Source of the DNA: Acidobacteriaceae bacterium
GTDB taxonomy: Bacteria; Acidobacteriota; Terriglobia; Terriglobales; Acidobacteriaceae
Assembly (NCBI GenBank): GCA_025352065.1
Contig: JANXUC010000136.1
Location: forward strand, 1 to 64,000
Direction: 5' to 3'
DNA: 64,000 nucleotides
Below the pieces are notes generated by a model that did no database searches, had not been told where the DNA came from, and saw only the letters and a program-made list of their open reading frames with translations. The translations under genes and the position numbers were made by a program. Positions 15,677-24,325 of the stretch are shown one piece after another; the first letter of the stretch is position 1; every line of letters begins with the position of its first letter.

Positions 15677-17008
15677 ATGAGTTCTGCGTCTGCAAAGAAA
15701 ACGTCAATGCCTAGAAACGTCGCGGCAGAGGGGCCGTGCGGCTCAGCGAATGCAGCCATCTGCAAGGTCGCGATTCTCGGTTTTGGTACGGTGGGGAGTT
15801 CCGTTGCAAGAATTCTTACCGAGCAAAAACATGCACCGCTTCGGTTGACCCACATCTACAACCGCAACATTCGCCGTAAGAAAGTCGACTGGCTGCCGGC
15901 TGACGTGAAGTGGACCGAAAACATACTAGATATTTTGCAATCGGACGCTGACGTCGTCGTTGAAGTCATGGGCGGACTGAAGCCGGCAGAAGACTGGATC
16001 CGGCGTGCTCTAAGTGCAGGTAAGTCCGTTGTTACGGCGAACAAGCAGTTGATCGCGCGTTCCGGCCCCGAGCTTACACGACTGGCCGCGAAGATGAACC
16101 GCCATATCGCTTTTGGTGCATCCGTGGCGGGTGGTGTACCGGTGATCTCAGGACTGCAAGAGGGACTGGCAGGTGACGAGCTGTTTAAGATCCACGGCAT
16201 CCTGAACGGAACTTGCAACTACATATTGAGCCAGATTGAAGCAGCGGGCACGGATTTTAACCAGGCGCTAGCCGCGGCCCAGAAACTAGGTTTCGCGGAA
16301 GCGGATCCGACCGACGATCTGGAAGGTTTGGATGCGCGGGCCAAGTTAGCCATTTTGGCACGGATCGGGTTACGGAGCTTCGTGTCGCCGGAGTCGATTG
16401 GCTGTCGTTCCATTCGGGGAATTGAGCCGGTGGATTTCGATTATGCCGGGCAACTTGGTTTTACCATTCGTCAAATTTCTCGTGCTGAACTGCAGGGTAA
16501 GCGTATGCTGGCGACGGTACGACCGGCCCTGGTGTCTTTGGCTTCACCTCTAGCGCGCGTCCAGGGAAGTCAAAATCTGGTGATGGCAACCGGGAAATTC
16601 GGTGGGGAGACCGTTTTTGGCGGGCACGGCGCCGGCGGTCATCCCACAGCAGTCGCCGTGGTTTCCGACATCATCGCAATTACCAGGGTGGAACAAGGCA
16701 GAGCGCACGATCTGCCCGTGCTGCCAGAAGGTTCCCCGAGCGTAAGTGCGGATTTCACGGGGCGCCACTACCTTCGTTTTACAGTCCGCGATCGTCCCGG
16801 CATCATCGCTTCTTTAGCCAAAATTTTCGGTAAGTGCGGCATTAATATCGATTCACTGCTGCAAAAGCCAGGCTATTTGAAATCGAGTTTGCCTTTTGTG
16901 ATCACGCTAGAGGCATGCCCGACTTCCGCACTGGATAAAGCGTTGACCCAGATCGCAAAGCTGGATTTCCTTGTGAAGCCCTGTCTGGACCTGCCCATTT
17001 TGGATTGA
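15677..17008 (+). CDS. hom: homoserine dehydrogenase with ACT domain
   Basis: A 443-residue enzyme that reduces aspartate semialdehyde to homoserine with NAD(P)H. A 25-residue polar N-terminal extension precedes the nucleotide-binding GFGTVGSS. ANKQL and NGTCNYIL are the dehydrogenase signatures, with EADPTDDLEGLDA as the substrate-binding region. A C-terminal ACT domain begins near residue 360 (RPGIIASLAKIFGKCGINI). It starts 2 bp after lysC. A second, unlinked homologue lies at the right edge of the window. Confidence 0.93.
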   Translation: MSSASAKKTSMPRNVAAEGPCGSANAAICKVAILGFGTVGSSVARILTEQKHAPLRLTHIYNRNIRRKKVDWLPADVKWTENILDILQSDADVVVEVMGGLKPAEDWIRRALSAGKSVVTANKQLIARSGPELTRLAAKMNRHIAFGASVAGGVPVISGLQEGLAGDELFKIHGILNGTCNYILSQIEAAGTDFNQALAAAQKLGFAEADPTDDLEGLDARAKLAILARIGLRSFVSPESIGCRSIRGIEPVDFDYAGQLGFTIRQISRAELQGKRMLATVRPALVSLASPLARVQGSQNLVMATGKFGGETVFGGHGAGGHPTAVAVVSDIIAITRVEQGRAHDLPVLPEGSPSVSADFTGRHYLRFTVRDRPGIIASLAKIFGKCGINIDSLLQKPGYLKSSLPFVITLEACPTSALDKALTQIAKLDFLVKPCLDLPILD

Positions 17009-17063
17009 GACTACCTGAGCCGCAGAAGTGATCCCATACTGATACAGCTATGAACCGAACCCG

Positions 17064-18272
17064 ATGATTACACTCTCCGATATCCAAGCAGCGGCATCGC
17101 GCATTCACGAATCGATTTATCTATCGCCCTGTCCACGCTCGGAGGCATTTTCCGAGCTGACGGGTAACCAGATCTATTTGAAGTTGGACAATCAACAGCG
17201 AACCGGAGCCTTCAAAGAGCGCGGTGCGCTGAACAAATTGCTGACGTTGACCGAGACCGAGCGAGGGCGCGGAGTCATTACGGCCTCCGCAGGAAACCAC
17301 GCGCAGGGTCTTGCGTATCATTCGGGGCGGCACGGTATTCGCGCGCAAATTGTCATGCCCCTGACGACCCCACTGACCAAGGTTTCCGCGACGCGCGGAT
17401 ACGGCGCTGATGTAGTGCTTTACGGCGCGAATTACGATGAGGCTTACGAGGAAGCCGCACGACGCGCCAGTATTGAAGGCCTTACGTTTGTACACGCGTT
17501 TGATGATGATGCGGTTATCGCAGGACAAGGTACTCTAGGCCTTGAAATCCTGCAGCAGCAACCGGAAATCGAGGTTGTGGTCGCGCCAATCGGGGGAGGC
17601 GGCTTGATTGGCGGCATTGCCTGCGCCATCAAAGAGACCAATCGCAAAGTGCGTGTTTTCGGAGTGCAGCCTGCGCGACTTCCTTCCATGAAAGTAGCTC
17701 TGGCCGAAGGTAAGCCGGTAACCTTGAGTCCCGCAGCAACTATTGCCGACGGTATTGCGGTGCGGCGTTCCGGTGATCGCACTCTTCCCTTAGTTCAGAA
17801 ATATGTCGACGATGTCGTCACCGTAGATGAAGAAGAAATTGCCAACGCTATTCTTCTGTTATTAGAACGAGAAAAAACTTTGGCTGAAGGGGCGGGAGCG
17901 GCGGCGATGGCAGCGCTGTTGAACCACAAATTGCCACTAGCCGGGAAGCGGGTTGTCGCCCTGGTCTGTGGCGGCAACATTGATGTGACGTTGCTTTCTC
18001 GCATCATCGAACGTGGTTTGGTTAAGGACGGTCGCTTGGTGCGGCTGCGGGTGCATCTCTCGGACTATCCCGGAGCCTTGAACCGATTGACTGCAATTCT
18101 GGCGCAGCATCGTGCGAATATCGTCGAGACCAGCTATGACCGCACGTACTATGGCGTGAATCTTGGGGAAACCGCGATTGACATTACGATGGAGACGCGC
18201 GGCCCGGATCATATTGCGGAGCTGCTTTCAGCCTTGAGCGCGGGCGGTTATGTGCACGAAAGAATCTCTTAA
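17064..18272 (+). CDS. ilvA: threonine ammonia-lyase (threonine deaminase) with ACT domain
   Basis: A 402-residue PLP enzyme that converts threonine to 2-oxobutyrate and ammonia, entering isoleucine synthesis or threonine breakdown. Lys51 in TGAFKERGA is the PLP Schiff-base Lys; GGGGLIGGIA is the phosphate-binding loop. The C-terminal ~75 residues form one ACT-like domain, as in the short, single-ACT form (about 400 residues), not the longer E. coli IlvA. It follows hom by 55 bp on the same strand, so it may be co-transcribed: lysC, hom and ilvA cover aspartate to 2-oxobutyrate except for the threonine synthase steps. Confidence 0.92.
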   Translation: MITLSDIQAAASRIHESIYLSPCPRSEAFSELTGNQIYLKLDNQQRTGAFKERGALNKLLTLTETERGRGVITASAGNHAQGLAYHSGRHGIRAQIVMPLTTPLTKVSATRGYGADVVLYGANYDEAYEEAARRASIEGLTFVHAFDDDAVIAGQGTLGLEILQQQPEIEVVVAPIGGGGLIGGIACAIKETNRKVRVFGVQPARLPSMKVALAEGKPVTLSPAATIADGIAVRRSGDRTLPLVQKYVDDVVTVDEEEIANAILLLLEREKTLAEGAGAAAMAALLNHKLPLAGKRVVALVCGGNIDVTLLSRIIERGLVKDGRLVRLRVHLSDYPGALNRLTAILAQHRANIVETSYDRTYYGVNLGETAIDITMETRGPDHIAELLSALSAGGYVHERIS

Positions 18273-18307
18273 TTGCCGCCAGTTCAAGCCGCCGCAGTAT
18301 CGTGAGG

Positions 18308-18724
18308 TTAGGGTCTAAGTCTGAAGGCATCCGAGGCCGCGATGAGTGAGCCGCGATCCTCGATTATATAGATGCCTGCCGATGCTCGACCGTGCGCGAG
18401 GAGCGCGTCAGTTGCGATGCGGAACTTAATCTGCGTCACATCCGAAGTACAACCCGTGAACTGCCGCCATTCCGGAGGTGGATCAATGTCCCCAACAAGT
18501 CGCGCTGACGTGTTCTTGTCTCTGAGCCGCAAAACCACTTCCACCGCTCCGCTTAGGTTGCTGCAGCGTAATGGAATGAGGACGTCTTCCCCGCTGACAT
18601 CTCGTTTGCGAGTGACAGGTTCTCCTGTTGAAACAACAACAGGGGGGATACCACCCGGCGAATCCGACATTTCCGGCCAAAGTCGCTCATATTCGTGCCC
18701 CGCGCTGGCATAGACTGTGCGCAG
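18308..18724 (-). pseudogene. C-terminal part of the M48-like protease, out of frame
   Basis: About 135 codons continuing the protease encoded just upstream, but in another frame. It begins around TVYASAGHEYERLWPEMSD and includes a PPVVVSTG stretch and a beta-rich end. The shift lies near 18717-18724. No own start or ribosome-binding site is seen at the junction, so it is not an independent gene. Confidence 0.6.
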
Positions 18725-19446
18725 CGCTGTTCGCGCGAGGTCCACTCAGGGTGGAGGGCGTCGACTGTCGAGTGTGCTGTTTCCACAGCGCGGGCGCGGA
18801 GCAGATTGTGCAAAGAGAACATGAAGTCTGGATGATAGCCGGTGCGCGCCATCAACATGAGTCCGTCGCGATCAGCGTTGGTCTCCAAGAGCCTCGAAAA
18901 TCGCGACGCTTGACTGAGCGGACTCGCAGGATCCGTCCACGCTCCGAGAGTGTTCGATTCTCCGAGTGACACAGGCGCGCTATCGTTCCGCATCGATTTC
19001 TCGTACAGGTAGCGCCTCGCCCAGTCCCGATGCAAGATATGCGCAATTTCGTGCGATAGAGCTGCCGCCCACAGCCCGGGCCGCGTTCCGAGGATGTTTG
19101 CCAGAGTGCGGTCCACATAAATGGTTCCGTCCGGCGAAGAGAACGCGTTCAGTTTCCCGGTTGCTTCGTGATGCGCAGCTCCCATGAAAATGTAGTGAAC
19201 TTGGAGGCAGCAGATGTTTGCTGCGCGAGCCGCCGAAGCACCTGCGCCCCTGTTTGTGAAAGACCCGCTTGCTTCTTCGCTTTCGCGCAACAACGTGGGT
19301 CGCAGGCGAGTAGCGATTTCACGATCAAGTTTGAAGTTTGTAGGAACGTCGATGGAAGGGGCGAGCTGAGCCTGAGCTGGATGGAATGTGATTGGGAAAA
19401 GAAACACCAACACCGCTCGAACCAGCGGATTGCGTTTGCAGAGCAC
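18553..19446 (-). CDS. M48-like zinc metalloprotease, frameshifted after the catalytic domain
   Basis: Secreted protease: signal peptide (cleavage near AQA, residues 25-27), then a gluzincin domain with HEIAH at 132-136 (zinc ligands His132 and His136, catalytic Glu133) and third ligand Glu188 in ETNADRDG, as in M48 enzymes. Up to the HPEWTSREQR stretch (about residue 240) the sequence reads as a real protein; the last ~55 residues in this frame are Arg/Ser-rich and look out of frame. The natural C-terminus is found in the frame ending at 18308. A one- or two-base indel near 18717-18724 would restore one protein of about 378 residues. The catalytic part is intact, so partial function is possible. 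Confidence 0.75.
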   Translation of the reverse strand: MLCKRNPLVRAVLVFLFPITFHPAQAQLAPSIDVPTNFKLDREIATRLRPTLLRESEEASGSFTNRGAGASAARAANICCLQVHYIFMGAAHHEATGKLNAFSSPDGTIYVDRTLANILGTRPGLWAAALSHEIAHILHRDWARRYLYEKSMRNDSAPVSLGESNTLGAWTDPASPLSQASRFSRLLETNADRDGLMLMARTGYHPDFMFSLHNLLRARAVETAHSTVDALHPEWTSREQRCAQSMPARGTNMSDFGRKCRIRRVVSPLLLFQQENLSLANEMSAGKTSSFHYAAAT

Positions 19447-19520
19447 AAGGCACCTCCTGCGAAGGGCCTATTTAATCGCTCGATCGTAACATGATGTTAA
19501 CAATACATTCGCTAAATCAT

Positions 19521-19542
19521 TGCCCCAGTTCGCGAAGGGGCA
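19521..19542 (-). terminator. weak hairpin downstream of rmlD
   Basis: TGCCCC at 19521-19526 pairs with GGGGCA at 19537-19542 around a 10-base loop, 5 bp past the last rmlD codon. There is no T-run, so this is only a possible end of the exopolysaccharide transcript. Confidence 0.3.
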
Positions 19543-19546
19543 GTCG

Positions 19547-20383
19547 TTAATTGCCCCGCGCTGAGAGGTAGCGCTGGAGGGCGTCCTGCCATGGCGGAAG
19601 TTGCACGCCAAGGTTGCGCAAACTCGCATCCGAGAGAGCTGAGTAAGCTGGCCGTTTGGCGGGCCGAGGAAATTCGGCAGTTGTGGTTGGTTGGACGATT
19701 GTACTGGGGCTCTTGGCAGCAAGAATCTCGTGCGCGAATTCATACCAGGAGCAGTTTCCACGATTCGTCGCGTGAACAATTCCCTCCGCTTTTCTGGCGG
19801 TAAGTTCGCAGATAGCCCTAGCCAAGTCGACTGTATAGGTAGGGCACCCTCGCTGGTCGTTGACCACGCGAATTTCGGCTCTTGTTTTCGCGAGTCTTAG
19901 TATCGTGTCGGGGAAACACTTGCCGCCCTTGCCGAAGAGCCAGGAGGTTCGCACGATGCAACAATCGGGAAGGACATCCAGCAAACGTATTTCAGCTTCC
20001 GCCTTCGAGCGTCCATAGACGTTGATGGGATTGCGGCGATCGTCAATTTCGTAGGGCGCGCGCTTTGTTCCGTCGAAGACGTAGTCCGTGCTAGCGAACA
20101 GTAGCCTCGATCCGGTTTGCAGCGCAGCGTTCGCAACGTTGATCGCGCCATCGCGATTTACGGCGAAGGCTCGTTCTGGATCCCCTTCACATCCATCTAC
20201 ATCGGTATAGGCCGCTGACAGAATTGTCCATTCGGGACGCGCTTTCCGCAGGACTTCCAAAATTCGTGGCGCGTCGCGTAGGTCAGCATCACGCGACCCG
20301 AGACCGATCGCATCGTGCCCCGCGAACGCCGGGAGAAGGTCTTGCCCCAACATTCCGCTTGCTCCGAAAATCAGAACGCGCAT
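19547..20383 (-). CDS. rmlD: dTDP-4-dehydrorhamnose reductase
   Basis: A 278-residue enzyme of the last step to dTDP-L-rhamnose. The Rossmann motif GASGMLGQ is at 7-14, the SDR-type pair Tyr123/Lys127 is in YGRSK, and STDYVFDG is a family signature. It is the last gene of the exopolysaccharide operon, 18 bp after rmlC. Confidence 0.92.
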   Translation of the reverse strand: MRVLIFGASGMLGQDLLPAFAGHDAIGLGSRDADLRDAPRILEVLRKARPEWTILSAAYTDVDGCEGDPERAFAVNRDGAINVANAALQTGSRLLFASTDYVFDGTKRAPYEIDDRRNPINVYGRSKAEAEIRLLDVLPDCCIVRTSWLFGKGGKCFPDTILRLAKTRAEIRVVNDQRGCPTYTVDLARAICELTARKAEGIVHATNRGNCSWYEFAHEILAAKSPSTIVQPTTTAEFPRPAKRPAYSALSDASLRNLGVQLPPWQDALQRYLSARGN

Positions 20384-20401
20384 GGCTTCAACCTGATGTT
20401 C

Positions 20402-20944
20402 CTAATCGAAAACTTCCGCGTCCCGCAGGTTCCTGCCCCGTCGGTCTTTTTCCGAAAGAATCGGAGATCCAGCAAGCTTCCAGTCAATGTTGAGATCAGG
20501 ATCGTTCCAGGCCAGAGTGCGTTCGTCTTGCGGGGAATAAAAATCAGTAGTTTTGTACAACACTTGTGCCGCTTCTGAAACGACACGAAACCCATGAGCG
20601 AACCCCGCGGGAATCCACGCCATGCGCCTATTCTCGCCCGACAATACAAACGTTTCACTGCGGCCAAAAGTGGGAGACTTGCGCCGCAAGTCGACAGCAA
20701 CGTCCAGAATTTCTCCAACCACAACGCGAATCAGCTTGCCCTGGGCATGCCGAACTTGATAGTGCAAGCCGCGCAGTGTGTTGCGAACAGAGAACGAGTG
20801 ATTGTCCTGTACGAAGTCTTCGTGGATGCCAAGTTCCGAGAACTTCTGGCGGTTGTAGCTTTCCATAAAGAAGCCGCGATCATCGCCGATTACGTTCGGC
20901 TCCAGGAGCAATACGTCAGCAAGCGCAGTAGATATGGCTTTCAT
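20402..20944 (-). CDS. rmlC: dTDP-4-dehydrorhamnose 3,5-epimerase
   Basis: A 180-residue cupin epimerase. Conserved parts include DDRGFFMESY (21-30), TLRGLHYQ with the catalytic His61, and LYKTTDFYSP with the active-site Tyr region. The length is normal for the family (about 180). It starts 5 bp after the end of rmlA, so it is translated from the same message. Confidence 0.93.
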   Translation of the reverse strand: MKAISTALADVLLLEPNVIGDDRGFFMESYNRQKFSELGIHEDFVQDNHSFSVRNTLRGLHYQVRHAQGKLIRVVVGEILDVAVDLRRKSPTFGRSETFVLSGENRRMAWIPAGFAHGFRVVSEAAQVLYKTTDFYSPQDERTLAWNDPDLNIDWKLAGSPILSEKDRRGRNLRDAEVFD

Positions 20945-20949
20945 GGCAA

Positions 20950-21846
20950 CTAAAATACTCGCTCGTTGAGCAATTGCAGAAGGTATGCACCGTAGTTATT
21001 TTTCATAGCCGTACCGAGCTTCTCAATCTGCTGCGCGGAAATGTATCCGTAGCGGTAAGCGATTTCTTCCGGGCAGGCGACTTTGAGCCCCTGTCGACGC
21101 TCAATAGTTTGGATGAAAAGCGACGCTTCCAGCATGGAGTCATGGGTGCCCGTGTCCAGCCACGCCATTCCGCGTCCCATGACCTGGACGTTTAACTGGC
21201 CACGATCAAGGTAGGCACGATTGACGTCGGTGATCTCCAATTCGCCCCGAGCGGAGGGCGTCAGCGATTTTGTGATACCAACCACTTGAACATCGTAAAA
21301 GTAAACTCCGGTGACGGCGTAACGAGATTTCGGTTTCGCAGGTTTCTCTTCCAGGCTGATGGCTCGTCCCGTTGGATCGAATTCCACCACCCCATAGCGT
21401 TCCGGATCCTGTACAGGATAAGCAAACACCCGGGCGCCCTGCTGTGATTGCGTCGCCGCAAGAAGATCCTTGGCGAGATCGTGACCGTGAAAAATGTTGT
21501 CCCCAAGCACCAGGCAGCTTGGGCATCCGGCTAGAAATTGTTCTCCGACCAGGAATGCCTGCGCGATTCCGCCCGGGTGCTCCTGCACTGCGTAGCTCAG
21601 CCTCAAGCCGAATTGGCTACCATCGCCCAGTAATTGCTCGAAGCGGGACGTATCCTGGGGAGTCGAAATCAGGAGAATGTCGCGAATTCCAGCCAGCATG
21701 AGTACAGAGAGAGGATAGTAAATCAGAGGCTTATCGTAGATGGGCAATAAGCTCTTGCAGACTGCGTGCGTTACTGGATAAAGGCGAGTGCCCGATCCAC
21801 CCGCGAGCAGAATTCCTTTGTAAGAAGTGCAATGTGGCAGCGTCAT
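20950..21846 (-). CDS. rmlA: glucose-1-phosphate thymidylyltransferase
   Basis: 298 residues from ATG 21846; the open frame continues to 22101 but that part overlaps rmlB and is not homologous. It makes dTDP-glucose from dTTP and glucose 1-phosphate. Signatures are [15 protein letters not shown] at the N-terminus, [16 protein letters not shown], and [11 protein letters not shown]. It follows rmlB with a 52-bp gap. Confidence 0.93.
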   Translation of the reverse strand: MTLPHCTSYKGILLAGGSGTRLYPVTHAVCKSLLPIYDKPLIYYPLSVLMLAGIRDILLISTPQDTSRFEQLLGDGSQFGLRLSYAVQEHPGGIAQAFLVGEQFLAGCPSCLVLGDNIFHGHDLAKDLLAATQSQQGARVFAYPVQDPERYGVVEFDPTGRAISLEEKPAKPKSRYAVTGVYFYDVQVVGITKSLTPSARGELEITDVNRAYLDRGQLNVQVMGRGMAWLDTGTHDSMLEASLFIQTIERRQGLKVACPEEIAYRYGYISAQQIEKLGTAMKNNYGAYLLQLLNERVF

Positions 21847-21898
21847 CGTGTATTTAGCATCTTGTGGTCTTCGACTGTTCGCATTGTAAAGATTCGGA

Positions 21899-22966
21899 TC
21901 AAAGCGAATACTGCTTCGCGACCCACTCGCGGTAAGCTCCCGTGGCGATGTTCCGCGTCCACTGGTCGTGTTCAAGGTACCATTCGATGGTCTTGCGCAA
22001 CCCGCTAGCGAACGTTTCTGTAGGGTGCCAACCGAGCTCGCGCTCAATCTTGCGTGAATCGATGGCATAGCGGCGGTCATGGCCAGGTCGATCCTGCACA
22101 AAGCGAATCAGGCTGCGATGTGGAACCACCGGATCGTCGGGACGGAGTTCGTCGAGGACAGCGCAAACCGTTTCCACGACGTCCATGTTCTTCTGCTCGC
22201 TGCGTCCGCCAACATTGTAAGTCTCGCCCACGCCACCTCTCGCAAGGACAGTGCGGACCGCATCACAGTGGTCATCAACAAATATCCAGTCGCGTACATT
22301 CTGGCCGTCACCGTAGACGGGAAGTGGCTTGCCAGCTCGCGCATTCAGGATCATCAGCGGAATAAGCTTTTCCGGAAATTGGCGTGGGCCGTAGTTGTTG
22401 GAGCAATTCGTCGTGAGCGTGGGCAGACCATAAGTATGGTGGTAGGCGCGGACCAAATGATCGGAAGCCGCTTTGGAAGCCGAATACGGGCTGTTAGGTG
22501 CATAAGCCGTATTTTCGTGGAAAGGCGGGTCATCAAGCCCCAGTGAGCCGTAGACCTCATCGGTGGAAACATGCAGAAAACGAAAGGCTTGCTGGTCAGT
22601 GGGGGGCAAGTTCGACCAATAGCTACGGGCCGCTTCCAAGAGGCCGAGCGTGCCGTTGACGTTCGTGCGCACAAAATCATCCGGTCCATGAATGGAGCGG
22701 TCCACGTGGCTTTCGGCGGCGAAATGGACTACGGCCCGGGGCTGATGCTCTGTGAGAAGCCCCCGCGCCAGCTCACGGTTGCCGATATCGCCGTGGACGA
22801 ACTGGTATCTCGAATTTTCAGAAACGGTGACCAGGTTTTCGGGGTTTCCCGCATAAGTAAGCAGGTCGAGATTCACGATCGCCGCGGATTCGTTCGCGAA
22901 CCATTGGAGAATGAAGTTGGATCCAATGAATCCTGCGCCACCGGTAACGATGATCTTGTTCTGCAT
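21899..22966 (-). CDS. rmlB: dTDP-glucose 4,6-dehydratase
   Basis: A 355-residue extended SDR enzyme converting dTDP-glucose to the 4-keto-6-deoxy sugar. GGAGFIGSN at 9-17 binds NAD; STDEVYG has the Asp136/Glu137 pair used in dehydration; Tyr161 and Lys165 lie in YSASK. It is the first of the rml block, 107 bp after the beta-helix gene. That gap is large enough for an internal promoter, but I do not see a clear one. Confidence 0.94.
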   Translation of the reverse strand: MQNKIIVTGGAGFIGSNFILQWFANESAAIVNLDLLTYAGNPENLVTVSENSRYQFVHGDIGNRELARGLLTEHQPRAVVHFAAESHVDRSIHGPDDFVRTNVNGTLGLLEAARSYWSNLPPTDQQAFRFLHVSTDEVYGSLGLDDPPFHENTAYAPNSPYSASKAASDHLVRAYHHTYGLPTLTTNCSNNYGPRQFPEKLIPLMILNARAGKPLPVYGDGQNVRDWIFVDDHCDAVRTVLARGGVGETYNVGGRSEQKNMDVVETVCAVLDELRPDDPVVPHRSLIRFVQDRPGHDRRYAIDSRKIERELGWHPTETFASGLRKTIEWYLEHDQWTRNIATGAYREWVAKQYSL

Positions 22967-23073
22967 GATTGTGTGGAACGCACCAAACTTGCACCAAAGC
23001 TAATAGACTTCCCAATAATCAAAACACTATTGCAGCCCATTGCACAAGGGCTGGCGGGGAAGATGTCGTGCTC

Positions 23074-24267
23074 TTAACGGATTGTTCCGGTCGCGATCTG
23101 GTTGAGATCCAATTTGGCTGTAGACGGGCCTTGCAATACTATTGCGGGCAATTTTTGGCCCGTCCCATTGCCCGTCAGGCGGTTCCCGGAAGCCCAATTT
23201 TGCTGGTTTGGGTGTAGGTCTTTAATCACGATACCGGAACCGTAGGCAAAGTCGATGACGTTATCCTCAATGCCCGACTTCTGCACGAAGAGCAGAGCGA
23301 TCCCTGCGGACAGTGCGCCGCCTTGTCCACCACGCAGGCAAGGGTTGTGTTCGACACGAACATTGTAAGTCGAGGTCGGGTTATCCACGCTGTGGACAAC
23401 GATGTTGTACTCGCGGTCGAAGTCAGCATCGTTGTCCTGAATAAGAACGTCGTGGCTGTCTTTTACGTCGATAGTGTTTTCGCCGTTACCGCCGCCCCGG
23501 TTGCGCAGAATTTCACCGTAGGCCGAGTGCCAAACCGTGATCCCGTCTTCTCCCGATGGGCCAAGAGTGTTGTCCTCAATCGAGAAGTGCGAAACCCCTT
23601 GCACGAGGTAGACGCCCCAATGGTTGAGGTGTTCCGAGTAAGGAATAAAATGATTCTTGCGGATATAGAGACCAGAGATGCTTCCGCTCTTCGTGCTGGA
23701 GTAGACGCCTGCCGATGCGTCATGGCCCGGGATGGCGGCATCCGTCTGTATATTGCAGTTCCGAATGGTGATGTCCTGTACCGCCACGGACCAGGAATAG
23801 ACGCGCACGCCCTCGAGTACGTGACGCAGATGGAGCCCGTCGTAGACGATGTGGCTCTGTTCGTTGTTGTCGATAGCGACATAGCGGGCACGGTTCTTGT
23901 TTATTTTAGAGGCGCGGTTCTTACCAGTTTTGCTCCAATTGACAACACTCTCGTCATCCCTGCCGTCAAGGACAGGTCGATTGCCTGAGCCATAACTGGT
24001 GAAAATGATTGGAGCCTCTTCTGTGCCCGAGGAAGGAGGACGCAATTCTTCCGGCCACGACTCGCCAGCATGGAACAGCACTCTGTCGCCCGGATGGAAA
24101 GCTCCCTGGTTGACTCGCGCAACCGACTTCCATGGTGTAGCCTCCGACAGCCCAGTTGCACTATCGTTTCCCACGCTCCGGCTTAGGTAGTAGTCGGTAC
24201 CGTCTGCCTGGCTATAAGGCAGCAGCAGCAGCAACAAGAAAATCCGAACATACCTTACACACTGCAT
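23074..24267 (-). CDS. secreted right-handed beta-helix protein of the exopolysaccharide locus
   Basis: A 397-residue protein with a signal peptide (IFLLLLLLPYS, cleavage near ADG). The rest reads as a right-handed parallel beta-helix (pectate-lyase-like fold), with repeated short strands such as ITIRNCNIQ, GLYIRKNHF, FSIEDNTLG, VLIQDNDAD and VRVEHNPCL. Proteins of this fold act on or bind polysaccharides; alginate operons have a beta-helix epimerase (AlgG) in the same kind of position. The catalytic type cannot be told from the sequence by eye. It lies 58 bp after the double glycosyltransferase gene. Confidence 0.75.
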   Translation of the reverse strand: MQCVRYVRIFLLLLLLPYSQADGTDYYLSRSVGNDSATGLSEATPWKSVARVNQGAFHPGDRVLFHAGESWPEELRPPSSGTEEAPIIFTSYGSGNRPVLDGRDDESVVNWSKTGKNRASKINKNRARYVAIDNNEQSHIVYDGLHLRHVLEGVRVYSWSVAVQDITIRNCNIQTDAAIPGHDASAGVYSSTKSGSISGLYIRKNHFIPYSEHLNHWGVYLVQGVSHFSIEDNTLGPSGEDGITVWHSAYGEILRNRGGGNGENTIDVKDSHDVLIQDNDADFDREYNIVVHSVDNPTSTYNVRVEHNPCLRGGQGGALSAGIALLFVQKSGIEDNVIDFAYGSGIVIKDLHPNQQNWASGNRLTGNGTGQKLPAIVLQGPSTAKLDLNQIATGTIR

Positions 24268-24325
24268 AGTTCACACCAATTTGTCCGACTTGATTTGAAG
24301 GTAGCAAGCCGTTGGGGGCCGGATA

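Noticed and set aside
19547-22966. The rml block as a separate operon from the exopolysaccharide genes
   Set aside because: Same strand and no terminator in the 107-bp gap upstream of rmlB; an internal promoter is possible but not visible, so it is treated as one operon.
23323-23988. 221-codon plus-strand reading frame opposite the beta-helix gene
   Set aside because: Antisense of a protein with signal peptide and repeat strands; the product has no family pattern.
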